Origin: Nonomuraea glycinis
GTDB taxonomy: Bacteria > Actinomycetota > Actinomycetes > Streptosporangiales > Streptosporangiaceae
Assembly (NCBI RefSeq): GCF_014646515.1
Contig: NZ_BMNK01000009.1
Span: 124,001-188,000 of the forward strand
DNA length: 64,000 nt
Reading direction: 5' to 3'
The notes beneath the pieces are model-generated. The model was not told the DNA's origin and made no database searches. It saw only the letters and a program-made list of their open reading frames with translations. Shown in pieces: positions 23,863-41,596 of the stretch; position 1 is the first letter of the stretch, and every line of letters starts with the position of its first letter. Both the position numbers and the translations under genes were made by a program.

Positions 23863-24696
23863 CTACCGCTTCTTCTTGCTGCGCCGACGGATGATCAGCC
23901 GGTCGCTGGCCTTGCTGGCCTGACGGGTGCGGCCCTCGGGCTTGCCCTTCGGGTTGACCGGGTGGCGACCACCGGAGGTCTTACCCTCACCACCACCATG
24001 CGGGTGGTCAACGGGGTTCATCGCGACACCACGGACGGTCGGGCGCTTGCCCTTCCACCGCATGCGGCCGGCCTTGCCCCAGTTGATGTTGGCCTGCTCG
24101 GCGTTGCCGACCTGACCGACCGACGCGCGGCAGCGCACGTCGACCATGCGCATCTCACCGGACGGCATACGCAGCGTGGCGTACTGGCCTTCCTTGGCGA
24201 GTAGCTGAATCTGAGCTCCCGCGGAGCGGCCCAGCTTGGCGCCACCACCCGGACGGAGCTCCACCGCGTGGATGAAGGTACCGGTCGGGATGTTGCGCAG
24301 CGGCAGGCAGTTGCCCGGCTTGATGTCGGCCGTGGCGCCGTTCTCGATGCGGTCGCCCTGCTTGAGGCCGGTCGGCGCGATGATGTAGCGCTTCTCGCCG
24401 TCGGCGTAGTGCAGCAGAGCAATATTGGCGGTGCGGTTGGGGTCGTACTCGATGTGAGCGACCTTGGCCGGAATGCCGTCCTTGTCATGCCTACGGAAGT
24501 CGATGATCCGGTAGGCGCGCTTGTGACCGCCGCCCTGGTGGCGTGCGGTGACCCGGCCGTGTACGTTACGGCCGCCCTTGCCATGAAGGGGTGCAAGCAG
24601 CGACTTCTCAGGCTCGCTGCGGGTGATCTCGGTGAAGTCCGAGACACTCGAGCCGCGGCGACCTGGGGTCGTCGGCTTGTACTTACGGATGCCCAT
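23863..24696 (-). CDS. rplB: 50S ribosomal protein L2
   Basis: Peptidyl-transferase-centre protein. 277 residues with MGIRKYKPTTPGRRGSSVSDF, and the conserved VRGVAMNPVDHPHGGGEGK segment containing the essential histidine. A hairpin-rich gap separates it from rplW. Confidence 0.99.
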   Translation of the reverse strand: MGIRKYKPTTPGRRGSSVSDFTEITRSEPEKSLLAPLHGKGGRNVHGRVTARHQGGGHKRAYRIIDFRRHDKDGIPAKVAHIEYDPNRTANIALLHYADGEKRYIIAPTGLKQGDRIENGATADIKPGNCLPLRNIPTGTFIHAVELRPGGGAKLGRSAGAQIQLLAKEGQYATLRMPSGEMRMVDVRCRASVGQVGNAEQANINWGKAGRMRWKGKRPTVRGVAMNPVDHPHGGGEGKTSGGRHPVNPKGKPEGRTRQASKASDRLIIRRRSKKKR

Positions 24697-24720
24697 CTTT
24701 TTCGTTCATCCTTCGTCGAT

Positions 24721-24827
24721 ATCCAGAATCCAAAAACTCTGGATCTCTTGTCTCAATCGTGCGAGGCCCCAGGCCGTCGTCGCCAGAGGCGACACCATGG
24801 GGATCGCGGGGGGCAGCGCCCCCCGCG
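24721..24827 (-). promoter_or_regulatory. Three hairpins in the rplW-rplB gap
   Basis: The 133-base gap holds three perfect hairpins: CGCGGGGGG/CCCCCCGCG (24805-24813, 24819-24827), GTCGCC/GGCGAC (24779-24784, 24788-24793) and ATCCAGA/TCTGGAT (24721-24727, 24738-24744). The first on the transcript is very strong but lacks a T-run. Such gaps are otherwise only a few bases in this operon. Confidence 0.6.
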
Positions 24828-24829
24828 TA

Positions 24830-25180
24830 TCAGCCGATCTGACCGAAAATGTCGATCCGATCGCCCTCGGCCAAGCTCACGATCGCGCGCTTGGTGTCGG
24901 GACGCTTGCCGAAACCGGTCCGGGTGCGCTTGCGCTTGCCCTGCCGGTTGATCGTGTTCACGCTGGTGACCTTGACCCCGAAGATCTTCTCGACCGCGAT
25001 CTTGACCTCGGTCTTGTTCGCGGTCTTCTTCACCAGGAACGTGTACTTGTTGTTCTCATCGATCAGGCCGTAGCTCTTCTCAGAGACGACCGGCTTGATG
25101 ATGACGTCGCGCGGGTCGACGACCCTCGCCAGTCGGCCCACAGGCTTCTCGGCGGTCTGCTGATCGGTGCTGTTGTCCAT
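24830..25180 (-). CDS. rplW: 50S ribosomal protein L23
   Basis: Docking site for trigger factor and SRP at the tunnel exit. 116 residues with DPRDVIIKPVVSEKSYGLID and RQGKRKRTRTGFGKRPDTKRA. It overlaps rplD by one base. Confidence 0.98.
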   Translation of the reverse strand: MDNSTDQQTAEKPVGRLARVVDPRDVIIKPVVSEKSYGLIDENNKYTFLVKKTANKTEVKIAVEKIFGVKVTSVNTINRQGKRKRTRTGFGKRPDTKRAIVSLAEGDRIDIFGQIG

Positions 25181-25827
25181 CAGGCGTCTTCCTTCTCGCC
25201 CTGGCCCAGCCGAGCCACGACCTGGTCGTACGCCTCCTGGGTGAAGACCACGTCGTCAGAGCAGAGCACGTCGTAAGTGTTGAGCTGCCCGGAGTCCAGC
25301 AGGTGGACCTCGGGAGCGTTACGCAGGCTCAGCCAGGTCAGCTCGTCGGTGTCAGCGACCACGATGAGCACGGACTTGGCCTCGGTGATCGCGCGCAGCG
25401 CCTGGAGAGCGGTCTTCGTCTTCGGCGTCTCGCCGGAGACCAGGCTGCTCACCACGTGCACGCGACCGCCGCGAGCCCGGTCGGACAGGGCGCCACGCAG
25501 GGCGGCGGCCTTCATCTTCTTGGGCGTCCGCTGCGAGTAGTCGCGCGGAACCGGACCGTGGACGACGCCACCGCCGGCGAACTGCGGCGCACGCGTCGAA
25601 CCCTGACGGGCGCGGCCGGTGCCCTTCTGGCGGTACGGCTTCTTGCCGCCGCCCCTGACCTCACCACGGGTCTTGGCCTTGTGCGTGCCCTGCCGACGAG
25701 CGGCGAGCTGCGCCACGACCACCTGGTGGATCAGCGGAACGTTGACCTTCGCGCCGAAGATGTCCTCGGGCAGGTCAACGGTGCCGGTCTTGGCGCCGCT
25801 GGCGTCGAGGACGTCAATGCTAGTCAC
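25180..25827 (-). CDS. rplD: 50S ribosomal protein L4
   Basis: Tunnel protein and, in E. coli, the repressor of the S10 operon. 215 residues with RQGTHKAKTRGEVRGGGKKPYRQKGTGRARQG (read in parts) and GPVPRDYSQRTPKKMK. GTG start overlapping the rplC stop (GTGA). Confidence 0.98.
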   Translation of the reverse strand: MTSIDVLDASGAKTGTVDLPEDIFGAKVNVPLIHQVVVAQLAARRQGTHKAKTRGEVRGGGKKPYRQKGTGRARQGSTRAPQFAGGGVVHGPVPRDYSQRTPKKMKAAALRGALSDRARGGRVHVVSSLVSGETPKTKTALQALRAITEAKSVLIVVADTDELTWLSLRNAPEVHLLDSGQLNTYDVLCSDDVVFTQEAYDQVVARLGQGEKEDA

Positions 25828-26477
25828 TTGGCAGCCCCCTTCTTGGCGGCGGTGCGAACGAGGACCAGGCTGCCGTTGGCGCCGGGAATCGCACCCTTGA
25901 TCAGGATGAGACCCTTCTCGACGTCCACGGCGTGAACCTTGAGGCTCTGCACGGTGGTGCGGACGTTACCCATCCGACCAGCCATACGCAGACCCTTGAA
26001 TACGCGTCCCGGGGTGGCGCAGCCACCGATGGAACCCGGCGAGCGGTGCTTGCGCTGAGTACCGTGCGACGCGCCCAGACCCTTGAAGCCGTGACGCTTC
26101 ATGACACCGGCGAAGCCCTTGCCCTTGCTCTTGCCCGTCACGTCGACGAACTGGCCGGCTTCGAAGGTGTCGGCCAGCAGTTCCTGGCCCAGGTTGTAGT
26201 CGCTCGCGTCGTCAGTGCGGATCTCCGCGAAGTAACGGCGCGGGGTGATGTCGTGCTTGCGCAGGTAGTCGCCGAGCGGCTTGTTGACCTTCCGCGGGTC
26301 GACCTGTCCGAAGCCGAGCTGGATGGCGGCATAGCCATCCTTTTCAGCGCTGCGGACGCGGGTCACCACGCACGGACCGGCCTCGACCACGGTGACCGGA
26401 ACCATCCGGTTGTCCGCGTCGAAGACCTGGGTCATGCCGAGCTTCTTGCCCAGGACGCCCTTGATCGTCTTAGCCAT
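25824..26477 (-). CDS. rplC: 50S ribosomal protein L3
   Basis: Early-assembly protein near the peptidyl-transferase centre. 217 residues with GVLGKKLGMTQVFDADNRMVPVTVVEAGP (read in parts) and the SHGTQRKHRSPGSIG signature. Confidence 0.98.
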   Translation of the reverse strand: MAKTIKGVLGKKLGMTQVFDADNRMVPVTVVEAGPCVVTRVRSAEKDGYAAIQLGFGQVDPRKVNKPLGDYLRKHDITPRRYFAEIRTDDASDYNLGQELLADTFEAGQFVDVTGKSKGKGFAGVMKRHGFKGLGASHGTQRKHRSPGSIGGCATPGRVFKGLRMAGRMGNVRTTVQSLKVHAVDVEKGLILIKGAIPGANGSLVLVRTAAKKGAAK

Positions 26478-26491
26478 GTCAGTGCGTTCCC

Positions 26492-26800
26492 TCAGAGCTT
26501 GATCGAAATGTCGACGCCAGCCGGGAGGTCGAGCCGCATGAGCGAGTCAACCGTCTTGGGCGTCGGGTCGATGATGTCAATGAGCCGCTTGTGCGTGCGC
26601 ATCTCGAAATGCTCGCGGCTGTCCTTGTACTTGTGCGGCGAGCGGATGACGCAGTACACGTTCTTCTCGGTCGGCAGCGGCACCGGGCCCGCGACCTTCG
26701 CGCCAGTCCGCGTCACCGTCTCGACGATCTTCTTGGCCGAGCTATCGATGACCTCGTGGTCATAGGCCTTAAGCCGGATGCGGATCTTCTGTCCCGCCAT
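26492..26800 (-). CDS. rpsJ: 30S ribosomal protein S10
   Basis: Small-subunit head protein that also partners NusB in antitermination. The start is ATG 26800 (MAGQKIRIRLKAYDHEVID), giving the standard 102 residues ending DLPAGVDISIKL. The frame remains open far upstream (to 27127), but that part is the structured leader. First gene of the S10 operon. Confidence 0.99.
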   Translation of the reverse strand: MAGQKIRIRLKAYDHEVIDSSAKKIVETVTRTGAKVAGPVPLPTEKNVYCVIRSPHKYKDSREHFEMRTHKRLIDIIDPTPKTVDSLMRLDLPAGVDISIKL

Positions 26801-26830
26801 AATGGCCTCGGTGTCCTTCGCTGTCGTCTG

Positions 26831-26966
26831 AAAAAGTATCGTGCGGCCTTTTGCCGCGTGCGGGTCGAGCCCGCACGACTCCACGAAGCAGACGTAAACG
26901 ATCTGCCTTTTCTTCCGTGATCCGGCAGTTACTTCGGTCACCGACCGAAGCGACTGCTGGATCACG
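26831..26966 (-). ncRNA. Structured leader RNA of the S10 operon (candidate riboregulator)
   Basis: Read along the mRNA: a long hairpin with a 14-bp stem containing one G-U pair (26916-26929 with 26953-26966) capped by a 7-bp stem CTTCGGT/ACCGAAG (26932-26938, 26944-26950); a GCAGA/TCTGC hairpin (26888-26906); an 8-bp stem CGTGCGGG/CCCGCACG (26857-26864, 26870-26877); then GCGGC-loop-GCCGC (26843-26857) followed by CUUUUU (26831-26836). The segment CGTGCGG occurs twice on the plus strand (26840-26846, 26857-26863) and can pair with the same CCGCACG (26871-26877), so two folds exclude each other. This looks like an attenuator. E. coli S10 leaders respond to L4; no such link is shown here. Confidence 0.55.
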
Positions 26967-27027
26967 GCTTTCCCCGTGAAGCCTTCCGGAACGGAAGCCG
27001 TATGGACTTCTGTCCCGTTCGTGACGC

Positions 27028-27061
27028 GGCGGCCGGCCTCTGATGTGGAGGCCGACCGCCA
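27028..27061 (-). terminator. Hairpin terminator after tuf
   Basis: An imperfect inverted repeat (GCGGCCGGCCTC against GAGGCCGACCGC, about 27028-27060) lies directly after the tuf stop codon. It is GC-rich with no T-run. Confidence 0.6.
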
Positions 27062-27074
27062 CCCCGCGATCGAA

Positions 27075-28268
27075 CTACTTGATGATCTTGATGACCCGGC
27101 CGGCGCCGACGGTGCGGCCACCCTCACGGATCGCGAACTTGAGGCCGTCCTCCATGGCGATGGGCTGGATCAGCTCAACGCGCATTTCGGTGTTGTCGCC
27201 CGGCATGACCATCTCGGTGCCCTCGGGGAGGTTCACCACACCGGTCACGTCAGTCGTACGGAAGTAGAACTGCGGGCGGTAGTTGTTGAAGAACGGCGTG
27301 TGGCGGCCGCCCTCGTCCTTGGACAGGATGTAGACCTGGCCCTCGAACTCGGTGTGCGGGGTGGTCGTGCCCGGCTTGATGATGCACTGGCCGCGCTCGA
27401 CCTGCTCGCGCTTGATGCCGCGGAGCAGCAGGGCGGCGTTGTCGCCGGCCTGACCCTCGTCGAGCATCTTGTTGAACATCTCGATGCTGGTGACGGTGGT
27501 GGTCGTCTTCTCCGGCTGAATGCCGATGATGTCGACCTGCTCGTTGACCTTGACGATGCCACGCTCGATACGGCCGGTGACGACCGTGCCGCGACCGGTG
27601 ATCGAGAAGACGTCCTCGACCGGCATGAGGAACGGCTTCTCCGTCTCACGCGGCGGCTCGGGGACGTTCTCGTCCACGGCGTCCATCAGCTCGACGATCG
27701 TGTCGGCCCACTTCTGGTCGCCCTCAAGAGCCTTGAGCGCGGAGACGCGGATGACCGGAAGGTCGTCGCCGGGGAACTCCTGAGCGGACAGGAGCTCGCG
27801 AACCTCGAGCTCGACGAGCTCCAGGATCTCCTCGTCGTCCACCATGTCGGACTTGTTCAGAGCCACGACGATGTAGGGGACGCCGACCTGGCGGGCCAGG
27901 AGGACGTGCTCCTTCGTCTGGGGCATCGGACCGTCGGTGGCGGCGACCACGAGGATCGCGCCGTCCATCTGAGCGGCACCCGTGATCATGTTCTTCACGT
28001 AGTCGGCGTGACCGGGGCAGTCCACGTGAGCGTAGTGGCGCTTCTCGGTCTGGTACTCGACGTGCGCGATGGAAATCGTAATGCCGCGAGCCTTCTCCTC
28101 GGGCGCCTTGTCGATCTTGTCGAAAGGCGTTGCCGCGTTCAGCTCGGGGTAACGGTCGTGGAGCACCTTGGTGATCGCCGCGGTCAGCGTGGTCTTACCG
28201 TGGTCGATATGCCCAATGGTGCCGATGTTCATGTGCGGCTTGTTCCGCTCGAACTTGGCCTTGCCCAC
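27075..28268 (-). CDS. tuf: Elongation factor Tu
   Basis: Delivers aminoacyl-tRNA to the ribosome. The start is GTG 28268 (GKAKFERNKPHMNIGTIG) with AAGGAGAG upstream, giving 397 residues. GTPase motifs GHIDHGKTT, DCPGHADY and NKSDM are intact. The last residues are RTVGAGRVIKIIK. Confidence 0.99.
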   Translation of the reverse strand: MGKAKFERNKPHMNIGTIGHIDHGKTTLTAAITKVLHDRYPELNAATPFDKIDKAPEEKARGITISIAHVEYQTEKRHYAHVDCPGHADYVKNMITGAAQMDGAILVVAATDGPMPQTKEHVLLARQVGVPYIVVALNKSDMVDDEEILELVELEVRELLSAQEFPGDDLPVIRVSALKALEGDQKWADTIVELMDAVDENVPEPPRETEKPFLMPVEDVFSITGRGTVVTGRIERGIVKVNEQVDIIGIQPEKTTTTVTSIEMFNKMLDEGQAGDNAALLLRGIKREQVERGQCIIKPGTTTPHTEFEGQVYILSKDEGGRHTPFFNNYRPQFYFRTTDVTGVVNLPEGTEMVMPGDNTEMRVELIQPIAMEDGLKFAIREGGRTVGAGRVIKIIK

Positions 28269-28340
28269 TGGTTCTCTCCTTGAGAATCTGACTGACTTTC
28301 GTCTGCACACTCGGGCCCGGGTGTTCCCGAACCCCTAGGC

Positions 28341-28368
28341 GGCGGGACGGTCTCGCGACCGTCCCGCC
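28341..28368 (-). promoter_or_regulatory. Hairpin in the fusA-tuf gap
   Basis: Perfect 11-bp stem (28341-28351, 28358-28368) with 6-base loop. No T-run follows on the transcript; a processing or partial termination site is plausible because tuf is usually expressed more strongly than fusA. Confidence 0.5.
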
Positions 28369-28379
28369 AGGGACCGGAA

Positions 28380-30479
<2,100 letters not shown>

Positions 30480-30508
30480 TTCTCTCGCGTCCTCGTCGTC
30501 TTGTCTCC

Positions 30509-30528
30509 TGCGGGGGCTCGCCCCCGCA
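30509..30528 (-). promoter_or_regulatory. Hairpin in the rpsG-fusA gap
   Basis: Perfect 8-bp stem TGCGGGGG/CCCCCGCA (30509-30516, 30521-30528) in the 105-base gap. No T-run. Confidence 0.45.
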
Positions 30529-30584
30529 CGCCCCCTAAGTGCGAGGGCCTTCGGTCGTCTTGTCGACCACCGCTGGTGTGATGC

Positions 30585-31055
30585 CTACCAGCGGTAGTGG
30601 GCGAAGGCCTTGTTGGACTCGGCCATCTTGTGCGTGTCCTCGCGCTTCTTGACGCTCGCCCCGAGGCCGTTGCTGGCGTCGAGGAGCTCGTTCATGAGGC
30701 GCTCGGTCATGGTCTTCTCGCGGCGGGCGCGGGAGTACTGCACCAGCCAGCGCAGGGCCAGGGTGGTGCTGCGCGCCGCGCGCACCTCGACCGGCACCTG
30801 GTAGGTCGCGCCACCGACGCGACGGCTGCGGACCTCGAGAGTCGGCTTGACGTTGTCAAGCGCGCGCTTGAGGGTGACGACCGGGTCGTTGCCGGTCTTC
30901 TCCCTGCAGCCCTCGAGAGCGCCGTAGACGATCGACTGCGCGATAGAGCGCTTGCCGTCCAGAAGCACCTTGTTGATCAGAGCGGTGACCAGCGGCGAAC
31001 TGTAAACCGGGTCAGACATGAGCTGACGACGGCCAGGAGAACCCTTACGAGGCAT
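30585..31055 (-). CDS. rpsG: 30S ribosomal protein S7
   Basis: Primary binder of the 16S 3' domain. The start is ATG 31055 (MPRKGSPGRRQLMSDPVYSS), giving 156 residues ending NKAFAHYRW. The longer open frame upstream belongs to the overlapping rpsL region. It starts 2 bases after rpsL. Confidence 0.98.
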   Translation of the reverse strand: MPRKGSPGRRQLMSDPVYSSPLVTALINKVLLDGKRSIAQSIVYGALEGCREKTGNDPVVTLKRALDNVKPTLEVRSRRVGGATYQVPVEVRAARSTTLALRWLVQYSRARREKTMTERLMNELLDASNGLGASVKKREDTHKMAESNKAFAHYRW

Positions 31056-31057
31056 AG

Positions 31058-31432
31058 TTAGCTCTTCTCCCTCTTCGCACCGTAGTGGCTGCGGCCCTGC
31101 TTGCGGTTGCGGACACCCTGGGTGTCCAGCGAGCCGCGGATGATCTTGTAGCGAACACCCGGCAGGTCCTTCACACGACCGCCACGCACGAGCACGATCG
31201 AGTGCTCCTGCAGGTTGTGTCCCACACCGGGGATGTAGGCCGTGACCTCGATGCCGTTGGTGAGCCGCACACGGGCCACCTTGCGCAGTGCCGAGTTGGG
31301 CTTCTTCGGGGTCGTGGTGTAAACGCGCTGGCACACACCGCGCCGCTGCGGACTCCCCTTGAGGGCAGGAGTCTTGGTCTTGGTGACCTTGTCCTGCCGG
31401 CCCTTGCGGACCAACTGCTGAATAGTGGGCAC
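31058..31432 (-). CDS. rpsL: 30S ribosomal protein S12
   Basis: Decoding-centre protein. GTG 31432 (PTIQQLVRKGRQDK) is preferred over GTG 31438 because GGAG lies 5 bases before it, giving 124 residues. The segments TTTPKKPNSALRK and GRVKDLPGVRYK are of the streptomycin-sensitive type (no change at the lysines linked to resistance). First gene of the str operon. Confidence 0.98.
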   Translation of the reverse strand: MPTIQQLVRKGRQDKVTKTKTPALKGSPQRRGVCQRVYTTTPKKPNSALRKVARVRLTNGIEVTAYIPGVGHNLQEHSIVLVRGGRVKDLPGVRYKIIRGSLDTQGVRNRKQGRSHYGAKREKS

Positions 31433-31944
31433 TGCCACTCCGTTTCGTGCTGGCCGGTGTTACGTCTGGTTGAGCAATTCGCAGGTTCTGCCGGTGTCAT
31501 GACCTGCGCATTCGCCTTGCTTCCGCGCCCCCGCGCTCGGGCGTGTCGCGCTATTCGCAAAACACAGCCACGAGGACTACGAGCCAGGAAGCCGACCCGC
31601 GCTCCGATATCAGCGCACGATCGAGAGCCCGCTAGCAACGGGCACGATGCTCAAGACTACCCAGGCCCGCGCGACACGTCAAAACGGCGCGGGCAGGCTC
31701 TTCAAGCCTTCCCACTCCGGCCGGCGGGACCCCATCCATCAAAGGCCCGGCTGCTGCTCCTCGGCAATGATATAGGCACTGACCGCATGCCGTCCCCCAT
31801 ACCAAAGAATCACCTACTCTACACGCCCCTCGGCGAGCTACGAGCGGGCCGACAGTGCCCGGCACCCTGCGGATTCGACTCCCGGGACCACCCTGACAGA
31901 GCGCCGCCGCACGACGGCCTACAGCGCCGTTCACGTACGAACCG
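31433..31944. other. Intergenic region between rpoC and rpsL
   Basis: About 575 bases lie between the rpsL start and the rpoC stop, the last of them taken by the rpoC terminator. Apart from the rpsL promoter and leader I see no gene. An AT-richer patch at 31766-31820 (minus strand GCCTATATCATTG) could hold a second promoter but no good -35 is visible. Confidence 0.6.
31654..31682 (-). promoter_or_regulatory. Promoter of the str operon (rpsL)
   Basis: TTGACG (31677-31682) and TAGTCT (31654-31659) on the minus strand, separated by exactly 17 bases, are a near-ideal housekeeping promoter. Transcription would start near 31647, giving a leader of about 215 bases before rpsL. Confidence 0.75.
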
Positions 31945-31987
31945 AAAAACGCGCGCCCGGGCCCCTCAGTGAGGGACCCGGGCGCGC
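31945..31987 (-). terminator. Rho-independent terminator of rpoBC
   Basis: On the minus strand an 11-bp GCGCGCCCGGG stem (31951-31961, 31977-31987) with an inner 5-bp CCCTC/GAGGG pair (31963-31967, 31971-31975) is followed by GTTTTTCGG. One of the clearest terminators in the window. Confidence 0.9.
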
Positions 31988-32009
31988 GCCACGGCTGCTT
32001 ACGAGATGG

Positions 32010-35885
<3,876 letters not shown>

Positions 35886-35901
35886 GCTTGCGATCTCCCC
35901 C

Positions 35902-39381
<3,480 letters not shown>

Positions 39382-39816
39382 CAGATGTCCTTCCGAGGGC
39401 TCGCGGCGGACTGACTACACGCACGCCAGACAACCTCGCAACGTGAGCAGCGGAGCGGGTCGTCAAAGGGCAGCGCAAAGGGGCAGTGTAGCCGAACGGC
39501 ACACGCCTGTCCACTTCGCTCTCGCTGCATGCTTCACGTTGGTCGCAGCATCGCCCGTCCGAGCGTAAACGTCAAGCCCGAAAGCTCGACTTTTAGCTGC
39601 CTCAGGGCCTGGACGCTGGGTTTTCTTCCTTGTGTGATCGGTCGTCTGCCGCCCGGCCCAAGACGATACCCGCGAACGGGGGCGGCTAACGCTCCGTCAC
39701 ACCGGGGGTCGAACCCATGCTGACAACCGGTGTAGCTAGGAGCTGGATACCCGCGACCTGGTGTCCGCGAAACCTGGATTTTAGTAACAATTGAACTAAG
39801 CGGCGCGCCCGGCCCC
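39382..39816. other. Intergenic region upstream of rpoB
   Basis: 435 bases without a gene. Besides the rpoB promoter it contains an AT-rich patch after the upstream gene (minus strand TTAGTTCAATTGTTACTAAAAT, read in parts) with -10-like TAAAAT but no -35. A T-loop-like GGGTTCGACCCC on the minus strand is not part of a tRNA. Confidence 0.6.
39547..39575 (-). promoter_or_regulatory. Promoter of rpoBC
   Basis: TTGACG (39570-39575) and GATGCT (39547-39552) on the minus strand, 17 bases apart. The -10 deviates at its first base. It would give a leader of about 160 bases before rpoB. Confidence 0.55.
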
Positions 39817-40314
39817 TCACGCGGTCCCGATCAGAGTCGACAGATCGGCCACCAGCCAGCGCGATCCTTGCTCGATCATGACGAACCTGGCCCGGTTCTG
39901 GCTGACCTGTTGCTGCGGCTCTGCCTTGCCGGCGATCTTCTTTACCGTACCCGTGTTCACGAACATCAGAACCTCCACGCGGCCGGGTTCGGCACGCTCC
40001 ACGGCGACGGCCGCGACCGAGGTGGTCTGTACGGTCCGCTCCGCTTTCGCCTTGGCCACCAGCGTGCCGGACAGCTCCTTGTAGTGGCTGGTGAGCGCGC
40101 CCGTCGTGTGCCCCGCCGCCCGCGCCAGATCCTGCTCGATCGTGCGGTAGTCGTAGGACAGCAGATCGGGGGCGACGGCCTTGGCCGCGGCCATCGCCTC
40201 GGCGCCCGCCGTCTCGCCGCCGCGCATGGCGCGCAGGTCCAGCCAGAGCACCCCCGTCACGGTCGCCAGGGCCAGCACCAGGACGGCCAGCGAGGCGACC
40301 GCGGCCCTCCTCAC
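39817..40314 (-). CDS. Mce-associated membrane protein
   Basis: 165 residues from GTG 40314 (RRAAVASLAVLVLALATVTGVLW). One N-terminal helix is followed by a domain with the family's SYDYRTIEQDLARAAGHTTG motif and the final (R)FVMIEQGSRWLVADLSTL. Mce-associated proteins accompany lipid-importing Mce complexes, where they are thought to stabilise the complex in the cell envelope. No mce genes are nearby. The start overlaps the upstream paralog by 4 bp (GTGA). Confidence 0.85.
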   Translation of the reverse strand: MRRAAVASLAVLVLALATVTGVLWLDLRAMRGGETAGAEAMAAAKAVAPDLLSYDYRTIEQDLARAAGHTTGALTSHYKELSGTLVAKAKAERTVQTTSVAAVAVERAEPGRVEVLMFVNTGTVKKIAGKAEPQQQVSQNRARFVMIEQGSRWLVADLSTLIGTA

Positions 40315-40811
40315 GAGACCTGCACCGCCTTGGAGACCAGCCACGTGCCCGAGACCTTGGTCAGGTCCATCGACCATCGGTAGAACCGCTCCTGCGGCGC
40401 ATTGTCGGAGCCGTCCCAGCGGATCTCCACATCGGCGACCACGAGCGCCTTGGCCGTGCTCTCCGACAGCGACACCAGTCCGGCCGCACGCAGCACGCCT
40501 TCCTGCACGACCTTGTCGGCGACCGTGGTGCTCCTGAGCTTGCTCGCGCCGGCCTCGTAGCCCGCCTTCGCCGCGCCCGTCGACGTGGCCAGAATGCGCT
40601 GAAGGTCGGCCTCCACCGTCCTGTGGTCGAGTGAGAGCAAACTCACAGCGTGGGTGCCCGCCGCGAGCAGCGCCGCCTGCCGGTCGTCCGCCCTGGCCTG
40701 CGCGTCGCGCGCCTGCATGACCAGCCAGACGACGGCGCCGATCAGCAGCGCCGCCGCGACGGCGAGCGCCGGGACCGCGTGGCGGGCCAGCCGAGCCACG
40801 ATCTCGGCCAC
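40311..40811 (-). CDS. Mce-associated membrane protein (paralog)
   Basis: 166 residues from GTG 40811, preceded by GGGGAAGGGGG. One N-terminal helix (AVPALAVAAALLIGAVVWLVM), then a domain with SLDHRTVEADLQRILATSTG and a final KVSGTWLVSKAVQVS. It is a clear paralog of the overlapping downstream gene, and the pair is co-translated. The ORF extends upstream without conserved sequence. Confidence 0.83.
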   Translation of the reverse strand: MAEIVARLARHAVPALAVAAALLIGAVVWLVMQARDAQARADDRQAALLAAGTHAVSLLSLDHRTVEADLQRILATSTGAAKAGYEAGASKLRSTTVADKVVQEGVLRAAGLVSLSESTAKALVVADVEIRWDGSDNAPQERFYRWSMDLTKVSGTWLVSKAVQVS

Positions 40812-41026
40812 GTCCGCACCCCCTTCCCCGCACCGATTCGCCGGGATCATAACCCGCGGGCCGCGGCAGGGACGGGCGAACCAACCGATGCCGTCGATAT
40901 GGGCCTTGATCAGGCACGAATACCGTTCAGCCCGGTTGCGACCGACCGGCGCGCCCCTCAGGCGGCCCCTGAGGCCGCGGACGCGTGCCCTACTCCCGAA
41001 ACGCCACAGCGTGCCCGTGGAGCGCG

Positions 41027-41578
41027 TCAGCCCTCGCTGAGCGCCTGCAAGCAGGGTCGCAGCAGTCGGGCGATGTCTTCGGGCGGCACATCGCGCAGTT
41101 CGTCGAGCTCCAGTAGCTGATGTCCCACGGCCACGCCGAGCATGATCATGGTCATCAGCGCAGCCCGCAGCCGGGCCCGCTCGCCGGGCAGCGACCGCCC
41201 GACCCGCTCGATCTGCCTGCCCAGCACGCCGCGCGCCGACGCGGCCGCCTCGGGGTGGGTCAGCATGGAGCGCATCATCGCCAGCGACGCCGGCGGCAGC
41301 TCCCCCAGCTTCACGTCGAGCGAGCCCAGAAGCTCCTCGATCAACTCCTCGGGACCCGCCTCGCCCGCAGGCGGCTCGGCCACCCGCACGGCCGCGTCGA
41401 ACAGGCGCTGCTTGCTGCCGTAGTACTGCATGACCAGGGCCGGATCCACCTCGGCGGCCTGCGCCACGGCACGGATGGTGGTGCGCTCGAAACCCCGCTG
41501 GGCGAACAGCTCGCGCGCGGTGTCGAGAATCCGCCGCTCGGTCCGCTGCCGCCGCTCGGCCCGCGAAAGCTCACTCAC
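41027..41578 (-). CDS. TetR-family transcriptional regulator
   Basis: 183 residues, GTG start. The N-terminal DNA-binding domain is typical (RRILDTARELFAQRGFERTTIRAVAQAAEVDPALVMQYYGSKQRLF, read in parts). The ligand-binding half is short and its ligand unknown. Divergent from the NTF2-like gene across 85 bases that contain a large palindrome, so it very likely represses that gene and itself. Confidence 0.95.
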   Translation of the reverse strand: MSELSRAERRQRTERRILDTARELFAQRGFERTTIRAVAQAAEVDPALVMQYYGSKQRLFDAAVRVAEPPAGEAGPEELIEELLGSLDVKLGELPPASLAMMRSMLTHPEAAASARGVLGRQIERVGRSLPGERARLRAALMTMIMLGVAVGHQLLELDELRDVPPEDIARLLRPCLQALSEG

Positions 41579-41596
41579 ACGCCGACTCTACATCCG

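Noticed and set aside
26801..27127. N-terminal extension of S10
   Set aside because: The frame is open but has no conserved sequence and coincides with the structured leader; S10 is full-length from 26800.
39695..39725. Possible tRNA on the minus strand upstream of rpoB (T-loop-like GGGTTCGACCCC)
   Set aside because: The flanking bases do not form a 5-bp T-stem and no acceptor, D or anticodon arms can be drawn.
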